Positions 8,292 through 18,329 of a stretch of 64,000 bases of DNA are shown here, piece after piece. Positions within the stretch are counted from its first letter, which is position 1. Each line of letters begins with the position of its first letter. The position numbers and the translations under genes are program-made. The stretch comes from Kocuria turfanensis (GTDB taxonomy: Bacteria; Actinomycetota; Actinomycetes; Actinomycetales; Micrococcaceae), in assembly GCF_001580365.1 (NCBI RefSeq), contig NZ_CP014480.1, forward strand, positions 744,001 to 808,000, given 5' to 3'. A model generated the notes under the pieces. That model was not told the origin of the DNA. It ran no database searches and worked only from the letters and a program-made list of their open reading frames with translations.

Positions 8292-8540
8292 TCAGCCGTG
8301 CCGCTTGGCGGCGTACTCGGCGAGCAGCGCACGCTCGTCCGCCGGCAGGTCCGCGGGATCCTGGTGCTGGCCGGCCTCCGGGCTGAGCCCGCGGTTGGCG
8401 AAGGACATCGCCACGATCATCAGACCGATCAGCACGACGAACACGGAGACGCCCCAGACGGCGGGCGGGATCCCGGCCTCGGCGGCGGCGTGCCCACCCT
8501 CGACGGCGGCGAGGACGGTGGTGACGGACTGCTGGAACAT
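8292..8540 (-). CDS. Small single-pass membrane protein, unknown function
   Basis: This 82-residue protein has one hydrophobic helix (about 28-48, '[20 protein letters not shown]') followed by a short charged cytoplasmic tail ending '[11 protein letters not shown]'. ATG at 8540 follows an AAGGGATCC ribosome site. It lies between proA and nadD, a position where relatives also carry a small uncharacterised membrane protein. No function is known to me. Confidence 0.75.
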   Translation of the reverse strand: MFQQSVTTVLAAVEGGHAAAEAGIPPAVWGVSVFVVLIGLMIVAMSFANRGLSPEAGQHQDPADLPADERALLAEYAAKRHG

Positions 8541-8660
8541 GGGGATCCCTTCTGGTGCCGGCGCGGGGCCGGAAGTCGGTGAGCGGCCCGTGCCGCCTCG
8601 GCCGGCGGGCCCGGACGGTTCTCATGGTACTGAATCCGCGGCGGGCCCGCCGCGTGCGGC

Positions 8661-10019
8661 TCAGGCGCGGACGTGCCCGTCGCCCTGGACGATCCACTTG
8701 GTGGTGGTCAGCTCCTCCAGGCCCATCGGGCCGCGCGCGTGCATCTTCTGCGTGGAGATGCCGATCTCGGCGCCGAGGCCCAGCTGCCCGCCGTCGGTGA
8801 ACCGGGTGGAGGCGTTGACCATGACCGCGGCGGCGTCGATCTCCGCCACGAACCGCTCGGCGTGGGCGAGGTCGTTGGTCACGATGGCCTCGGTGTGCCG
8901 GGTGGACCAGCGGTCGATGTGCTCGAGGGCCTCGTCCAGGGAGTCGACCACCTTCACGGCCAGGTCCATGGACAGGTACTCGGTGGCCCAGTCCTCGTCG
9001 GTGGCGCGGACGTGGTGGCTGCCGGCCGGCAGCATCGCCTCGGCGCGCTCGTCGACGTGCAGGGTCACCCCGGCGCGGTCGAGGGCCGCCAGGACGGTGC
9101 CCCCGTGCGCGAAGCCGCTGTGCAGCAGCAGCGTCTCCGTGGTGTTGCACGTGCTGGTGCGGTGGGTCTTGGAGTTCACGACGAGGTCGACGGCCATGTC
9201 CTTCGACGCGGAGTGGTCGACGAACAGGTGCACGTTGCCCTCGCCGGTCTCGATCACGGGGACCTTCGCGTTCTGCACGACCGACTGGATCAGCCCGTGC
9301 CCGCCGCGCGGGATGAGGACGTCGACCTTGCCGCGGGCGCCCATCAGGGCGTTCGCGCCGTCGCGGCCGTACTCGTCGATGCTCTGGACGCAGTCCACGG
9401 GCAGCTTCACGTCGGCGAGGGAGTCGCGGATGATGCCGACGAGGGCCCGGTTGCTCTCCTCCGCGGCCGAGCCGCCGCGCAGCAGCACGGCGTTGCCGGA
9501 CTTCAGCGCGATGCCGGCGATGTCGACGGTCACGTTCGGGCGGGCCTCGTAGATGGCGCCGACCACGCCCATGGGCACGCGCACCTGGCGCATCCGCAGG
9601 CCGTTGGGCAGGGTGCTGCCGCGGACGAACCCGCCCACGGGGTCGGGCAGCGCGGCGAGCTCGCGCAGGCTTTCGGCCAGGCCGGTGATCCGCTGGGCGT
9701 CGAGCTTCAGGCGGTCCAGCAGGGCCTCGGAGGTCCCGTTCACGCGGCCGCGCTCGAGGTCCTTGGCGTTGGCGGCGAGCACGACGTCCTGCTTGCGCTC
9801 GATCCGGTCCGCGATGGCCAGCAGCGCGCGGTCCTTCCAGGTGCGGGTGGCGCGGGCGAGGACACGGGCGGAGCCGCGGGCGTCGTCGGCCATGGCGGAC
9901 ACGCCGGCGACCGGGTCCTCGCCGAAGGTGGCGATCACGCCGGTGTCGGACACGACCGCCTTGCCGGTCGCGGGGGTGGCTTCGTCGGTGGTCACGGAAT
10001 CGTGTGCGGCGGAAGTCAT
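8661..10019 (-). CDS. proA: Gamma-glutamyl phosphate reductase
   Basis: ProA reduces gamma-glutamyl phosphate to glutamate semialdehyde, the second step of proline synthesis. The 452-residue protein carries the catalytic C291 in 'RTSTCNTTETLL', 'GAIYEARPNVT', and the C-terminal 'GPMGLEELTT' signature. It is about 30 residues longer than many homologues because of an N-terminal extension. The start ATG at 10019 overlaps the proB stop by 4 bp (ATGA), so the two are translationally coupled. Confidence 0.96.
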   Translation of the reverse strand: MTSAAHDSVTTDEATPATGKAVVSDTGVIATFGEDPVAGVSAMADDARGSARVLARATRTWKDRALLAIADRIERKQDVVLAANAKDLERGRVNGTSEALLDRLKLDAQRITGLAESLRELAALPDPVGGFVRGSTLPNGLRMRQVRVPMGVVGAIYEARPNVTVDIAGIALKSGNAVLLRGGSAAEESNRALVGIIRDSLADVKLPVDCVQSIDEYGRDGANALMGARGKVDVLIPRGGHGLIQSVVQNAKVPVIETGEGNVHLFVDHSASKDMAVDLVVNSKTHRTSTCNTTETLLLHSGFAHGGTVLAALDRAGVTLHVDERAEAMLPAGSHHVRATDEDWATEYLSMDLAVKVVDSLDEALEHIDRWSTRHTEAIVTNDLAHAERFVAEIDAAAVMVNASTRFTDGGQLGLGAEIGISTQKMHARGPMGLEELTTTKWIVQGDGHVRA

Positions 10020-11269
10020 TTCTTCAGTTTAGTCCGCGCGCCCCGGGCGCGCAGGACCACCAGGTTGTCCACGTGCACGAGCTCCCGGCTGTAGTCGTCG
10101 CCGAGCTCGTCCGCGAGGACGGAGGTGGACTTGCCGAGCATCGGGGGGATCTCGTCCGAGGAGTAGTTGCTGAGCCCGTGGGCGATCTCCCGGCCCTCCG
10201 GGTCCCGCAGCGAGACCGGCTCCCCCGCCTCGAAGGTGCCGGAGACCCCGACGACGCCGGCGGCCAGCAGGGAGTTGCGGTCGCGGATCGCCTCCACGGC
10301 GCCCGGGTCCAGGGTGAGCGAGCCCTTGATGTCCGCCAGGTGGGCCAGCCACAGCAGCCGCACGTTGCGGCGGCCCCCGGAGGTCGCGAACCAGGTCCCG
10401 ACGTCCTCCCCGTGCAGGGCGCGGGTGATGTTCTGCGCCGAGGTGACGAGGGCGGGGATGCCAGAGGCCGCCGCGATCCGGGCCGCCTGGACCTTGGTGA
10501 CCATGCCGCCCGAGCCCACGCCGGCGGCGCCCACGGAGCCGATCTGCACGCCCTCGAGGTCCTTGATGGGGTCGTTGACCACCGGGATCCGGTCCCCGCC
10601 CTTGCGGGGGTCCTTGGTGTAGAGGGCGTCGACGTCGGAGAGCAGCAGCAGGACGTCGGCCTTGATCAGGTGGGCGATGAGGGCGGCGATGCGGTCGTTG
10701 TCGCCGAACTTGATCTCCTGGCTGGACACCGCGTCGTTCTCGTTGACGATCGGCAGCACGCCGAAGTCCAGGAGCCGCTCGATCTGGCGGTGGGTGTTCT
10801 TGTAGTGGCTGCGCCGCATGAGGTCCTCGGCGGTCACCAGCACCTGCCCCACGGTGACGCCGTAGCGGGCGAAGGACTCGATGTAGCGGCCCATGAGCAG
10901 CCCCTGGCCCACGGCGGCCGCGGCCTGCTTGCCGGCGAGGTTCTTGGGCCGCCGGGACAGCCCCAGGGGCGCCAGGCCGGCCGTGATCGCGCCCGAGGAG
11001 ACGAACACGATCTCGATGCCGCGCGCCTTGGTCTCCCCCAGGGCGTCCACGATCATCCGCACGGCCTGCTCGTCGATGGAGCTCTCGATGGACGTCAGCG
11101 ACGACGAGCCGACCTTCACCACCACCCGGTGGGCGCGCGGGATGTCCTCCCGGCGCTCGATCGGGCTGCGCCGGTTCTTGCCGCGGTTCTCGCTGCTGAG
11201 CTGGACCGCGGACTTCTCCGCGACCTCCTCGAGGCGTTCGACGTCGATCTGGGTCGTCTGCTCGTTCAT
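10016..11269 (-). CDS. proB: Glutamate 5-kinase
   Basis: ProB phosphorylates glutamate, the committed and proline-inhibited step of proline synthesis. The kinase domain starts at about residue 49 with VVVKVGSSSL and shows 'VSSGAITAG', 'NENDAVS' and 'LLSDVDALY'. A C-terminal PUA domain (about 330-410) is present. The first 46 residues are a charged extension not usual in the family. ATG at 11269 has a GGGAG site about 10 nt upstream; a shorter start is possible. Upstream lies a 265-bp repetitive stretch before obgE. Confidence 0.95.
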   Translation of the reverse strand: MNEQTTQIDVERLEEVAEKSAVQLSSENRGKNRRSPIERREDIPRAHRVVVKVGSSSLTSIESSIDEQAVRMIVDALGETKARGIEIVFVSSGAITAGLAPLGLSRRPKNLAGKQAAAAVGQGLLMGRYIESFARYGVTVGQVLVTAEDLMRRSHYKNTHRQIERLLDFGVLPIVNENDAVSSQEIKFGDNDRIAALIAHLIKADVLLLLSDVDALYTKDPRKGGDRIPVVNDPIKDLEGVQIGSVGAAGVGSGGMVTKVQAARIAAASGIPALVTSAQNITRALHGEDVGTWFATSGGRRNVRLLWLAHLADIKGSLTLDPGAVEAIRDRNSLLAAGVVGVSGTFEAGEPVSLRDPEGREIAHGLSNYSSDEIPPMLGKSTSVLADELGDDYSRELVHVDNLVVLRARGARTKLKK

Positions 11270-11280
11270 CCTGTGCGTCT

Positions 11281-11546
11281 CCCTGTGCGGTGGGGGTCGT
11301 CGGTAGGGGGGTCGGTCGTGATGGTTGTGCGGCGGGTCGTGGTCGTCGGTGTCGTCGCTGCCGGGGCGGTCGTGTCCCGGGGCGGTCGTGTCCCGGGACG
11401 GTCGCGGCCCGGGCCGGTCCTCGGGCGTCGGTGCCGCGTCGGTCGTGTCCGCGTCGGTCTTGTCCGGCTCGGTCGTGCCGGGTCCGGCTCGATCGTGTCC
11501 GGGTCGGTCGTGTTGGGGTCGGTCGTCGTTCGTCGGTCGTCGGTCG
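11281..11546. repeat. Low-complexity GGTCGTG/GTCCGG repeat tract between obgE and proB
   Basis: The stretch is built from many imperfect copies of a 10-18 bp unit around CGGTCGTGTC. It has no convincing ORF on codon-use grounds and no clear terminator. It separates obgE from proB on the same strand. Strand asymmetry is strong (G/T on plus, C/A on minus), unlike the flanking genes. Confidence 0.75.
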
Positions 11547-13160
<1,614 letters not shown>

Positions 13161-13266
13161 TTAAAACTGTAGAGGGCGGGCGCTGGACGCACCCACCCTC
13201 CACAGATCAGACATGGGTGGTGCGGGACGGAGCCCGCACCGGGGGCCGGCGGACCGGCCCGGTCGA

Positions 13267-13524
13267 CTACTCGGCGGCAGCCTGGATGTTGACGACCTTG
13301 CGGCCCCGACGGGTGCCGAACTCGACCTGCCCGGCGGCCAGGGCGAACAGGGTGTCGTCGCCACCGCGGCCGACGTTCAGGCCGGGGTGGAAGTGCGTGC
13401 CGCGCTGGCGGACGAGGATCTCGCCGGCGTTGACGGTCTGGCCGCCGAAGCGCTTCACGCCGAGGTACTGCGCGTTGGAATCCCGACCGTTGCGAGTGGA
13501 GCTCGCGCCCTTCTTGTGTGCCAT
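13267..13524 (-). CDS. rpmA: 50S ribosomal protein L27
   Basis: L27 is a ribosomal protein near the peptidyl-transferase centre. The 85-residue protein begins [16 protein letters not shown] and includes '[16 protein letters not shown]', as expected. The N-terminus starts directly with the mature AHKKG sequence, so no ribosomal-protease cleavage peptide is encoded. It lies 61 bp after rplU in the same transcript. Confidence 0.98.
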   Translation of the reverse strand: MAHKKGASSTRNGRDSNAQYLGVKRFGGQTVNAGEILVRQRGTHFHPGLNVGRGGDDTLFALAAGQVEFGTRRGRKVVNIQAAAE

Positions 13525-13585
13525 GAGGTGTGCCTACCTTCGTGTTGGGACTGGCGTCCGGTATGTGGAGGGGGAATCGCGCCGA

Positions 13586-13897
13586 TCAGGCGTCGATACC
13601 GGTCACCTTGACGGTGGTCAGCTCGGCCCGGAAGCCCTGGCGCTTCTTGTAGCCGGTCTTGTTCTTGAACTTCTGGATGGAGATCTTGGGACCGCGCAGG
13701 TCGCCGACGATCTCTGCCGTGACCTTCACGTTGGCCAGGGTCTGGGCATCCGAGGTGATCTTGTCCCCGTCGACCAGCAGAAGAGCAGGAAGCTCGATGG
13801 TGCTGCCTGCTCCGCCGGCGACGCGGTCAAGGGTAACGAGGTCTCCGACGGAAACCTTTTCCTGGCGGCCGCCAGCGCGGACAATCGCGTACACCAC
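13586..13897 (-). CDS. rplU: 50S ribosomal protein L21
   Basis: L21 binds 23S rRNA with L20. The sequence '[18 protein letters not shown]' is the L21 N-terminus, and 'GHRQPFT'-type family ends are replaced here by '[17 protein letters not shown]'. An in-frame ATG lies nine codons upstream (13924), but family length (about 103 residues) and sequence favour GTG at 13897, with an AAGTGAG site upstream. It is the first gene of rplU-rpmA-obgE. Confidence 0.95.
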   Translation of the reverse strand: MVYAIVRAGGRQEKVSVGDLVTLDRVAGGAGSTIELPALLLVDGDKITSDAQTLANVKVTAEIVGDLRGPKISIQKFKNKTGYKKRQGFRAELTTVKVTGIDA

Positions 13898-14117
13898 TTG
13901 GGAACTCACTTCTCTCGACGTCATGTGTAAACAGTGTGGGTCGAGCGCACCCCTGTCAGGACCAACGACGTTGAGACGAGCTGACGGTGACCGGCCCGTG
14001 GGACCAGGCCGTGGTCAGCGCAGGTTCGCCGCAATTCAGGAACTGCACCCGCATGTGCCGCCAGGTGGGGTGTCGAGTTGGAACACGCGCGCACCGGCAT
14101 GGCACCGAAGATCAAGA

Positions 14118-15638
14118 CTACTCGATCCCGTCAATGCCCGCCAACCGAACCGCCGCGACCGGCGCGTCGAAGAAGTCCCGCTCCAGGGCGCAGGCCTCCA
14201 GGAACACCTCCCGCATCCGCTCCCGCACGGCTGGGGACGCGCCCCGGGCGGCCTCGTCGAGCAGCTCCCGGGCCGTGCGGGTCGCGGCCTGGAACCCCTC
14301 GTCGGCGTAGGTGGCGAGCCAGTCCGCGTAGGGGTGCTCGCCGGTCCCGGCGGCGGCCGCGAGCTCCCCCAGGTGCCGGCCGACATCGGCGTAGACCCAG
14401 AAGCACGGCAGCACCGCGGCGAGGCCCACCGGGTAGGGCTCCGCGGCGGTGGCCGCGAGCAGGAAGGAGGTGTAGCGCCGGGTCACCTCCCCGGGCCCGG
14501 CCCCGGCGGCCCCCGTCGCGGCGTGCTGCAGGCGGGCCCGGTGCAGCTCGCTCTCCGTCTCGGTGCAGGAGACCGCGCCGGTCGCGAAGAACAGCCGCTG
14601 CCGCTCGTCCGGGGCCCGGGCGGCGAGCAGGGTCAGCGCCCGGCTGTAGCCGTCGAGGTACTGCAGGTCCTGGTCGAGGTAGGCCAGGAACCGCTCCGGC
14701 TCGAGCCGGCCGTCGCCCAGGCCGCGGACGAAGTCGAGCTCCTCGATCTCCCGGCGCACCCCGGCGGAGGCCGCCCAGAGCTCGTCGCTGAACCGGGCCG
14801 GTGCCGCACCCCAGCTCTCGAGCGCGTCCTGGACGTGGTGGAAGTGGTGCACGGGGCCGCTGCCGTGGCCGACCGCCAGGTCCCCGGAGCGCTCGAGCGC
14901 CCCGCGCAGCCACTCGCGGGCGATTCCGAGGCTGTGCGCCCAGTCCCCGTGCCGGGCCTGCAGGGTGGCCAGCGCCGAGGAGAGCGAGCAGCCGGTGCCG
15001 TGGGAGTTCTCGGTGGGCACCCGGGCGCCGTCGAACGCGACGAGGGGCTCCGGCGCGTCCGGGCCCACGAGGGCGTCGGGGGTGCGGTCCCCGGTGAGGT
15101 GCCCGCCCTTGACGAGCACCAGGGTGTCGTGGGCCCGGGCCACCCGGTGGCCCTGCGCCAGGGCCTCCGCCCAGGAGGAGGCGATCTCCTCCTGGGCGAG
15201 GACCGCCAGCTCCGGCAGGTTCGGGGTGACGAGGTCGGCGTGGCGGAGCATCGCGCGCAGCGCGTCCTCGGCCTCCCGCTCGAGCAGGCGCCCGCCCGAG
15301 GTCGCGACCATGACGGGGTCCAGCACCACCACCGGCGGCCGGTGGTCCTCGAGCCAGCGGGTCACCGTCTCGATCACCGGCACGGAGCCGAGCATGCCGA
15401 TCTTCACCGCGTCGATCTCGACGTCCTCGGCGACGGCGTCCAGCTGGGCGGCGAGGAACTCCACCGGCGGGACGTGCACGCCGCGCACCCCGAGGGTGTT
15501 CTGCACCACGACGGCCGTCACGGCGCTCATCCCGTAGCCGCCCATCGCCGCGATCGACTTCAGGTCCGCGTGCTGTCCCGCCCCGCCGGTGGGGTCGGTG
15601 CCGGCCACGGCCAGGACGCGGGGCACCCGGGGACTCAT
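14118..15638 (-). CDS. thiD: Fused HMP-P kinase / thiaminase II (ThiD-TenA)
   Basis: This is a two-domain thiamin enzyme of 506 residues. Residues 1 to about 265 form ThiD, which phosphorylates HMP and HMP-P ('[18 protein letters not shown]', 'DPVMVATSG', '[12 protein letters not shown]'). Residues about 283-506 form TenA, which salvages HMP from degraded thiamin; its nucleophile is C358 in 'AVSCTETE', with '[16 protein letters not shown]' at the start. The normal ThiD motif begins AGSDSGGGAG, so [10 protein letters not shown] is a variant of it. The ATG at 15638 overlaps the thiE stop (ATGA). It is the last gene of the riboswitch-controlled thiMED operon. Confidence 0.93.
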   Translation of the reverse strand: MSPRVPRVLAVAGTDPTGGAGQHADLKSIAAMGGYGMSAVTAVVVQNTLGVRGVHVPPVEFLAAQLDAVAEDVEIDAVKIGMLGSVPVIETVTRWLEDHRPPVVVLDPVMVATSGGRLLEREAEDALRAMLRHADLVTPNLPELAVLAQEEIASSWAEALAQGHRVARAHDTLVLVKGGHLTGDRTPDALVGPDAPEPLVAFDGARVPTENSHGTGCSLSSALATLQARHGDWAHSLGIAREWLRGALERSGDLAVGHGSGPVHHFHHVQDALESWGAAPARFSDELWAASAGVRREIEELDFVRGLGDGRLEPERFLAYLDQDLQYLDGYSRALTLLAARAPDERQRLFFATGAVSCTETESELHRARLQHAATGAAGAGPGEVTRRYTSFLLAATAAEPYPVGLAAVLPCFWVYADVGRHLGELAAAAGTGEHPYADWLATYADEGFQAATRTARELLDEAARGASPAVRERMREVFLEACALERDFFDAPVAAVRLAGIDGIE

Positions 15639-16315
15639 CGGGCCACCTCCTCGGGGACGCGGCCGAAAGCGCGCACGTAGCGGGCGGCCGCGGCCGCGGG
15701 GTCGGGGTCGGCGCAGATGCCGGAGACCACGGCCAGCCCCGCCGCCCCGGCGGCACGCAGGGCCGCGGCGTCCTCGACCCGCACCCCGCCGATCGCCAGG
15801 CACGGCAGGGCGGTGCGGGCCGCGGCACGGGCGAACCCCTCGACGCCCAGCGGCTCGGGGTGGTCGGGCTTGGTGCGGGTGGCGCGCACGGCGCCGACCC
15901 CCAGGTAGTCGACGGTGCCCGGGGGCAGGGCGGCGGCCGCGTCGAGCTCCGGCGCCGTGGCGGCGCTCAGGCCCAGCACCGCGTCCGGCCCGCAGATCCG
16001 CCGGGCCAGCTCCACGGGCAGGTCGCTCTGGCCGACGTGCACCCCGGCCACGGGCGCGCCGGCCGCCCGGGCGGCCAGGTAGGCGTCGGCGCGGTCGTCG
16101 ACGAGCACGGGGACGTCCCGGCCCACGCGCTCCGCGACGGCCACGAGCAGGGCCACCAGGTCCCGGGCCGGGGCGTGCTTCTCCCGGACCTGGACCATGG
16201 TGGCTCCCCCGGCCACGGCGGCCGCCACGACGTCGGGCACGCTGCGCGGGGCGCTGAGCGCCGTGTCGGTCACGAGGTGCAGGGTTAGGGCGGCGGGATC
16301 GAGACGGGCGCTCAC
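15635..16315 (-). CDS. thiE: Thiamin-phosphate synthase
   Basis: ThiE joins HMP-PP and thiazole phosphate to give thiamin phosphate. The 226-residue TIM-barrel shows '[15 protein letters not shown]', '[13 protein letters not shown]', '[10 protein letters not shown]' and '[17 protein letters not shown]', all ThiE hallmarks. The start is GTG at 16315, sharing GTGA with the thiM stop; its own stop overlaps the next ATG. This tight coupling suggests equal dosing of the three proteins. Confidence 0.94.
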   Translation of the reverse strand: MSARLDPAALTLHLVTDTALSAPRSVPDVVAAAVAGGATMVQVREKHAPARDLVALLVAVAERVGRDVPVLVDDRADAYLAARAAGAPVAGVHVGQSDLPVELARRICGPDAVLGLSAATAPELDAAAALPPGTVDYLGVGAVRATRTKPDHPEPLGVEGFARAAARTALPCLAIGGVRVEDAAALRAAGAAGLAVVSGICADPDPAAAAARYVRAFGRVPEEVAR

Positions 16316-17184
16316 CGGGCACCCTCCTCGCGCACGAGCTCCGCCCGGGCGGCGAGCTGCTCCGGCGTGATGGCGTGCAGCCGGTCCAGCAGGGCCACGG
16401 CGAAGGACCCGGGGCCGGCGCAGTCGGCGGCGGCGTCCTCGGCCGCCAGGGTGTACACCGTCGTGGCGGCCGTCGCCGCCGCGGCGGGGTCGGCGCGCAC
16501 GGCGGTGAAGGCGGCCATCAGGGCGCCCAGGGCGCAGCCCCCGCCGGTGATCCGCGTCAGCAGCGGCGTGCCGTGCGGCACGCGCACCACGCCCCCGTCG
16601 GGGGCGCGCACGAGGTCGACCGGACCGGAGACGGCCACGGCCGAGCCGGCCTGCGCGGCCAGCACGGCGGCGGCGTCCCGGGCGGCGTCGACGCCGTGGG
16701 TGGCGTCCGTGCCCCGCCCTCCGGCGCCGCCGGCGAGGCCGATGATCTCCGAGGCGTTGCCGCGCACGATCGCCGGCCGGTGCCGCAGCAGGTCTCGGGC
16801 CAGTGCGGTGCGCACGGGCAGGGCGCCCACGGCCACGGGGTCCAGCACCCATGCGCGGCCGGCCCGCTGCCGGGCGCCGACGGCCTCGTAGGCGGCCCCG
16901 CGCTGCTCGGCGGTGGGTGTGCCGGTGTTGACGAGCAGCCCGTCGGCGAGCTCCGCGAAGACTCCGCCCTCGCCCTGGATGTCGGTCATGGCCGGGGAGG
17001 CGCCCACCGCCAGCAGGACGTTGGCGGTGACGTTGGCGACCACGGTGTTGGTGATGCACTGCACCAGCGGCGCTGCGGTGCGCAGCTCCTCGAGGGCCGT
17101 GGCGGCGTCCTCGGCGAGCGCGTGGTCCGGTGGCGCCCCCTCGGCTCCTGCGGTGCGGGCGGGCGGGGGTACGGCATCGCGCAT
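16312..17184 (-). CDS. thiM: Hydroxyethylthiazole kinase
   Basis: ThiM phosphorylates the thiazole alcohol in thiamin salvage. The 290-residue protein has '[21 protein letters not shown]', cut here to its key part QCITN..V, plus 'ASPAM', 'LDPVAVG', 'RGNASEI' and '[10 protein letters not shown]'. Two ATGs compete. The one at 17193 lies inside the conserved 3' end of the TPP aptamer. The one at 17184 is nine bases after the GGGA of that aptamer, which would then serve as the Shine-Dalgarno, so it was chosen. A salvage set (thiM, thiE, thiD-tenA) without thiC or thiG is what the window shows. Confidence 0.92.
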   Translation of the reverse strand: MRDAVPPPARTAGAEGAPPDHALAEDAATALEELRTAAPLVQCITNTVVANVTANVLLAVGASPAMTDIQGEGGVFAELADGLLVNTGTPTAEQRGAAYEAVGARQRAGRAWVLDPVAVGALPVRTALARDLLRHRPAIVRGNASEIIGLAGGAGGRGTDATHGVDAARDAAAVLAAQAGSAVAVSGPVDLVRAPDGGVVRVPHGTPLLTRITGGGCALGALMAAFTAVRADPAAAATAATTVYTLAAEDAAADCAGPGSFAVALLDRLHAITPEQLAARAELVREEGAR

Positions 17185-17189
17185 CAGCG

Positions 17190-17265
17190 ACATCCCTTCG
17201 CTAGTACTGGCTAGATCAGGTTCGACGGGTGTGATCTCAGCCGCTCGCGCGGCACCCCGTGTCAG
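17190..17265 (-). promoter_or_regulatory. TPP riboswitch (THI element)
   Basis: On the minus strand the leader shows the conserved order ACACGGGGTGCC (about 17263-17251), CTGAGA (17240-17235), ACACCC, GAACCTGATCT and GCGAAGGGA (17201-17193). The final GGGA doubles as the ribosome site for thiM at 17184, so thiamin pyrophosphate binding should sequester it and block translation. This is the translational mode usual in GC-rich actinobacteria. Confidence 0.96.
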
Positions 17266-17351
17266 GTGTTCCGCCAGTCTAGCCGCCGGCCGGTGCCGGG
17301 CGCGGCGGGGCCGGATCCGGCCGTGGACCGCCGCACGAGGCGGCCGCCCGG

Positions 17352-18086
17352 TCAGAAGAATCCGTTGCCGTGCGGCATCCGCTCCGGGACGGGCTGGACG
17401 ACCTCCCAGTGCTCGAGGATCCGTCCGTCGACGACCCGCCACAGGTCGTAGCAGCCTGCCGGGCGCCGGTCACCGTGCTCCGGGGCCTCGCCGTCGGGCT
17501 CGAGCACGCCCTCGGTGACGGTGAGGACGAAGTCGCCCTCGCCGAGCACCCGGTGGAGGGCGTGCCGGGCGAGCCGGGCGCCCGGGCCGGCGCCGTGCTC
17601 GACGTAGCGCGGGTCGCGGGCCAGCTCCGCGAGGGCCTCCCGGTCGGCGCCCAGGAGCCGTTCGTGCACCCACTCGGTGATCAGCGCCTTGTTCGCCGCG
17701 GTGTGCTCGTGGTCCGTGACCTGCCGGGGGCCGTCGATCCGGTGGGCGCCGGCGGCGCCGCCGGGCAGCGGCGCGTAGGCGTCCCAGTGCTCGGCGAGGC
17801 GGTCGCCGGCCACACGGAAGACGTCCACTGCCACCAGGGGCTCCGGGGCGAGGCCGTGGTACACGCAGTGGACGGCGACCATGTCCCCGTCCTCGAGCAT
17901 GCGCAGGTTGTCGATCCGGAAGTCCTCGGGGAGCTGCTGGAGGACGGCGCGGAGCCCCTCCCGGCCGTCGGCCCCGAGGGCGGAGTGCTGCCGGAAGTCC
18001 GGGGCCCAGTACCGGTCGAGGGCCGAGGGATCCCGGTGTCCGAAGAGGTCGGTGCCGGCGGTGAGTACGATCTGCTTGCTGCTCAT
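17352..18086 (-). CDS. Double NTF2/SnoaL-like protein
   Basis: The 244-residue protein contains two tandem SnoaL/NTF2-like alpha+beta barrels (about 1-110 and 120-240). Each has the pattern '[22 protein letters not shown]' / '[21 protein letters not shown]' (shown in part) and an '[12 protein letters not shown]' / '[12 protein letters not shown]' ending. Such proteins are small-ligand isomerases, cyclases or binding proteins, and the substrate is unknown. ATG at 18086 is preferred because GAGGGG sits 6 nt upstream; an ATG two codons earlier abuts that site. It is unrelated in function to the thiamin operon that follows. Confidence 0.75.
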   Translation of the reverse strand: MSSKQIVLTAGTDLFGHRDPSALDRYWAPDFRQHSALGADGREGLRAVLQQLPEDFRIDNLRMLEDGDMVAVHCVYHGLAPEPLVAVDVFRVAGDRLAEHWDAYAPLPGGAAGAHRIDGPRQVTDHEHTAANKALITEWVHERLLGADREALAELARDPRYVEHGAGPGARLARHALHRVLGEGDFVLTVTEGVLEPDGEAPEHGDRRPAGCYDLWRVVDGRILEHWEVVQPVPERMPHGNGFF

Positions 18087-18274
18087 GGCCATCCCCTCGG
18101 CGCTGCGGGCCGGGGGTCCGCCCGGTCGGGCCGCCCGCGTGTGGTGCGACCACGCTACTCCCGCTCCTGCAGGGCCGGACAGAGGATCGGGCCATGTGAC
18201 GGCCCGGGAACCCGGCAGGAGGGCGGCACGAGTCCGGGCCCTGCCGTGACCAGGAGTACCGGTCCCGCGACGGC

Positions 18275-18306
18275 GAAGGACCCCGACCGGCGGGTCGGGG
18301 TCCTTC
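18275..18306 (-). terminator. Hairpin terminator after rne
   Basis: There is a perfect 14-bp stem, 18275-18288 with 18293-18306, around GGCG, starting 24 bp after the rne stop. Confidence 0.8.
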
Positions 18307-18329
18307 GGGGTGCGTCGGCGGGCTGGCGC

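Noticed and set aside
13897..13924. ATG start for rplU at 13924
   Set aside because: It would add nine residues (MTSREVSSQ) that are not part of L21, while GTG at 13897 gives the conserved N-terminus.
17191..17193. ATG at 17193 as thiM start
   Set aside because: It lies within the conserved 3' end of the TPP aptamer and leaves no room for a ribosome site.
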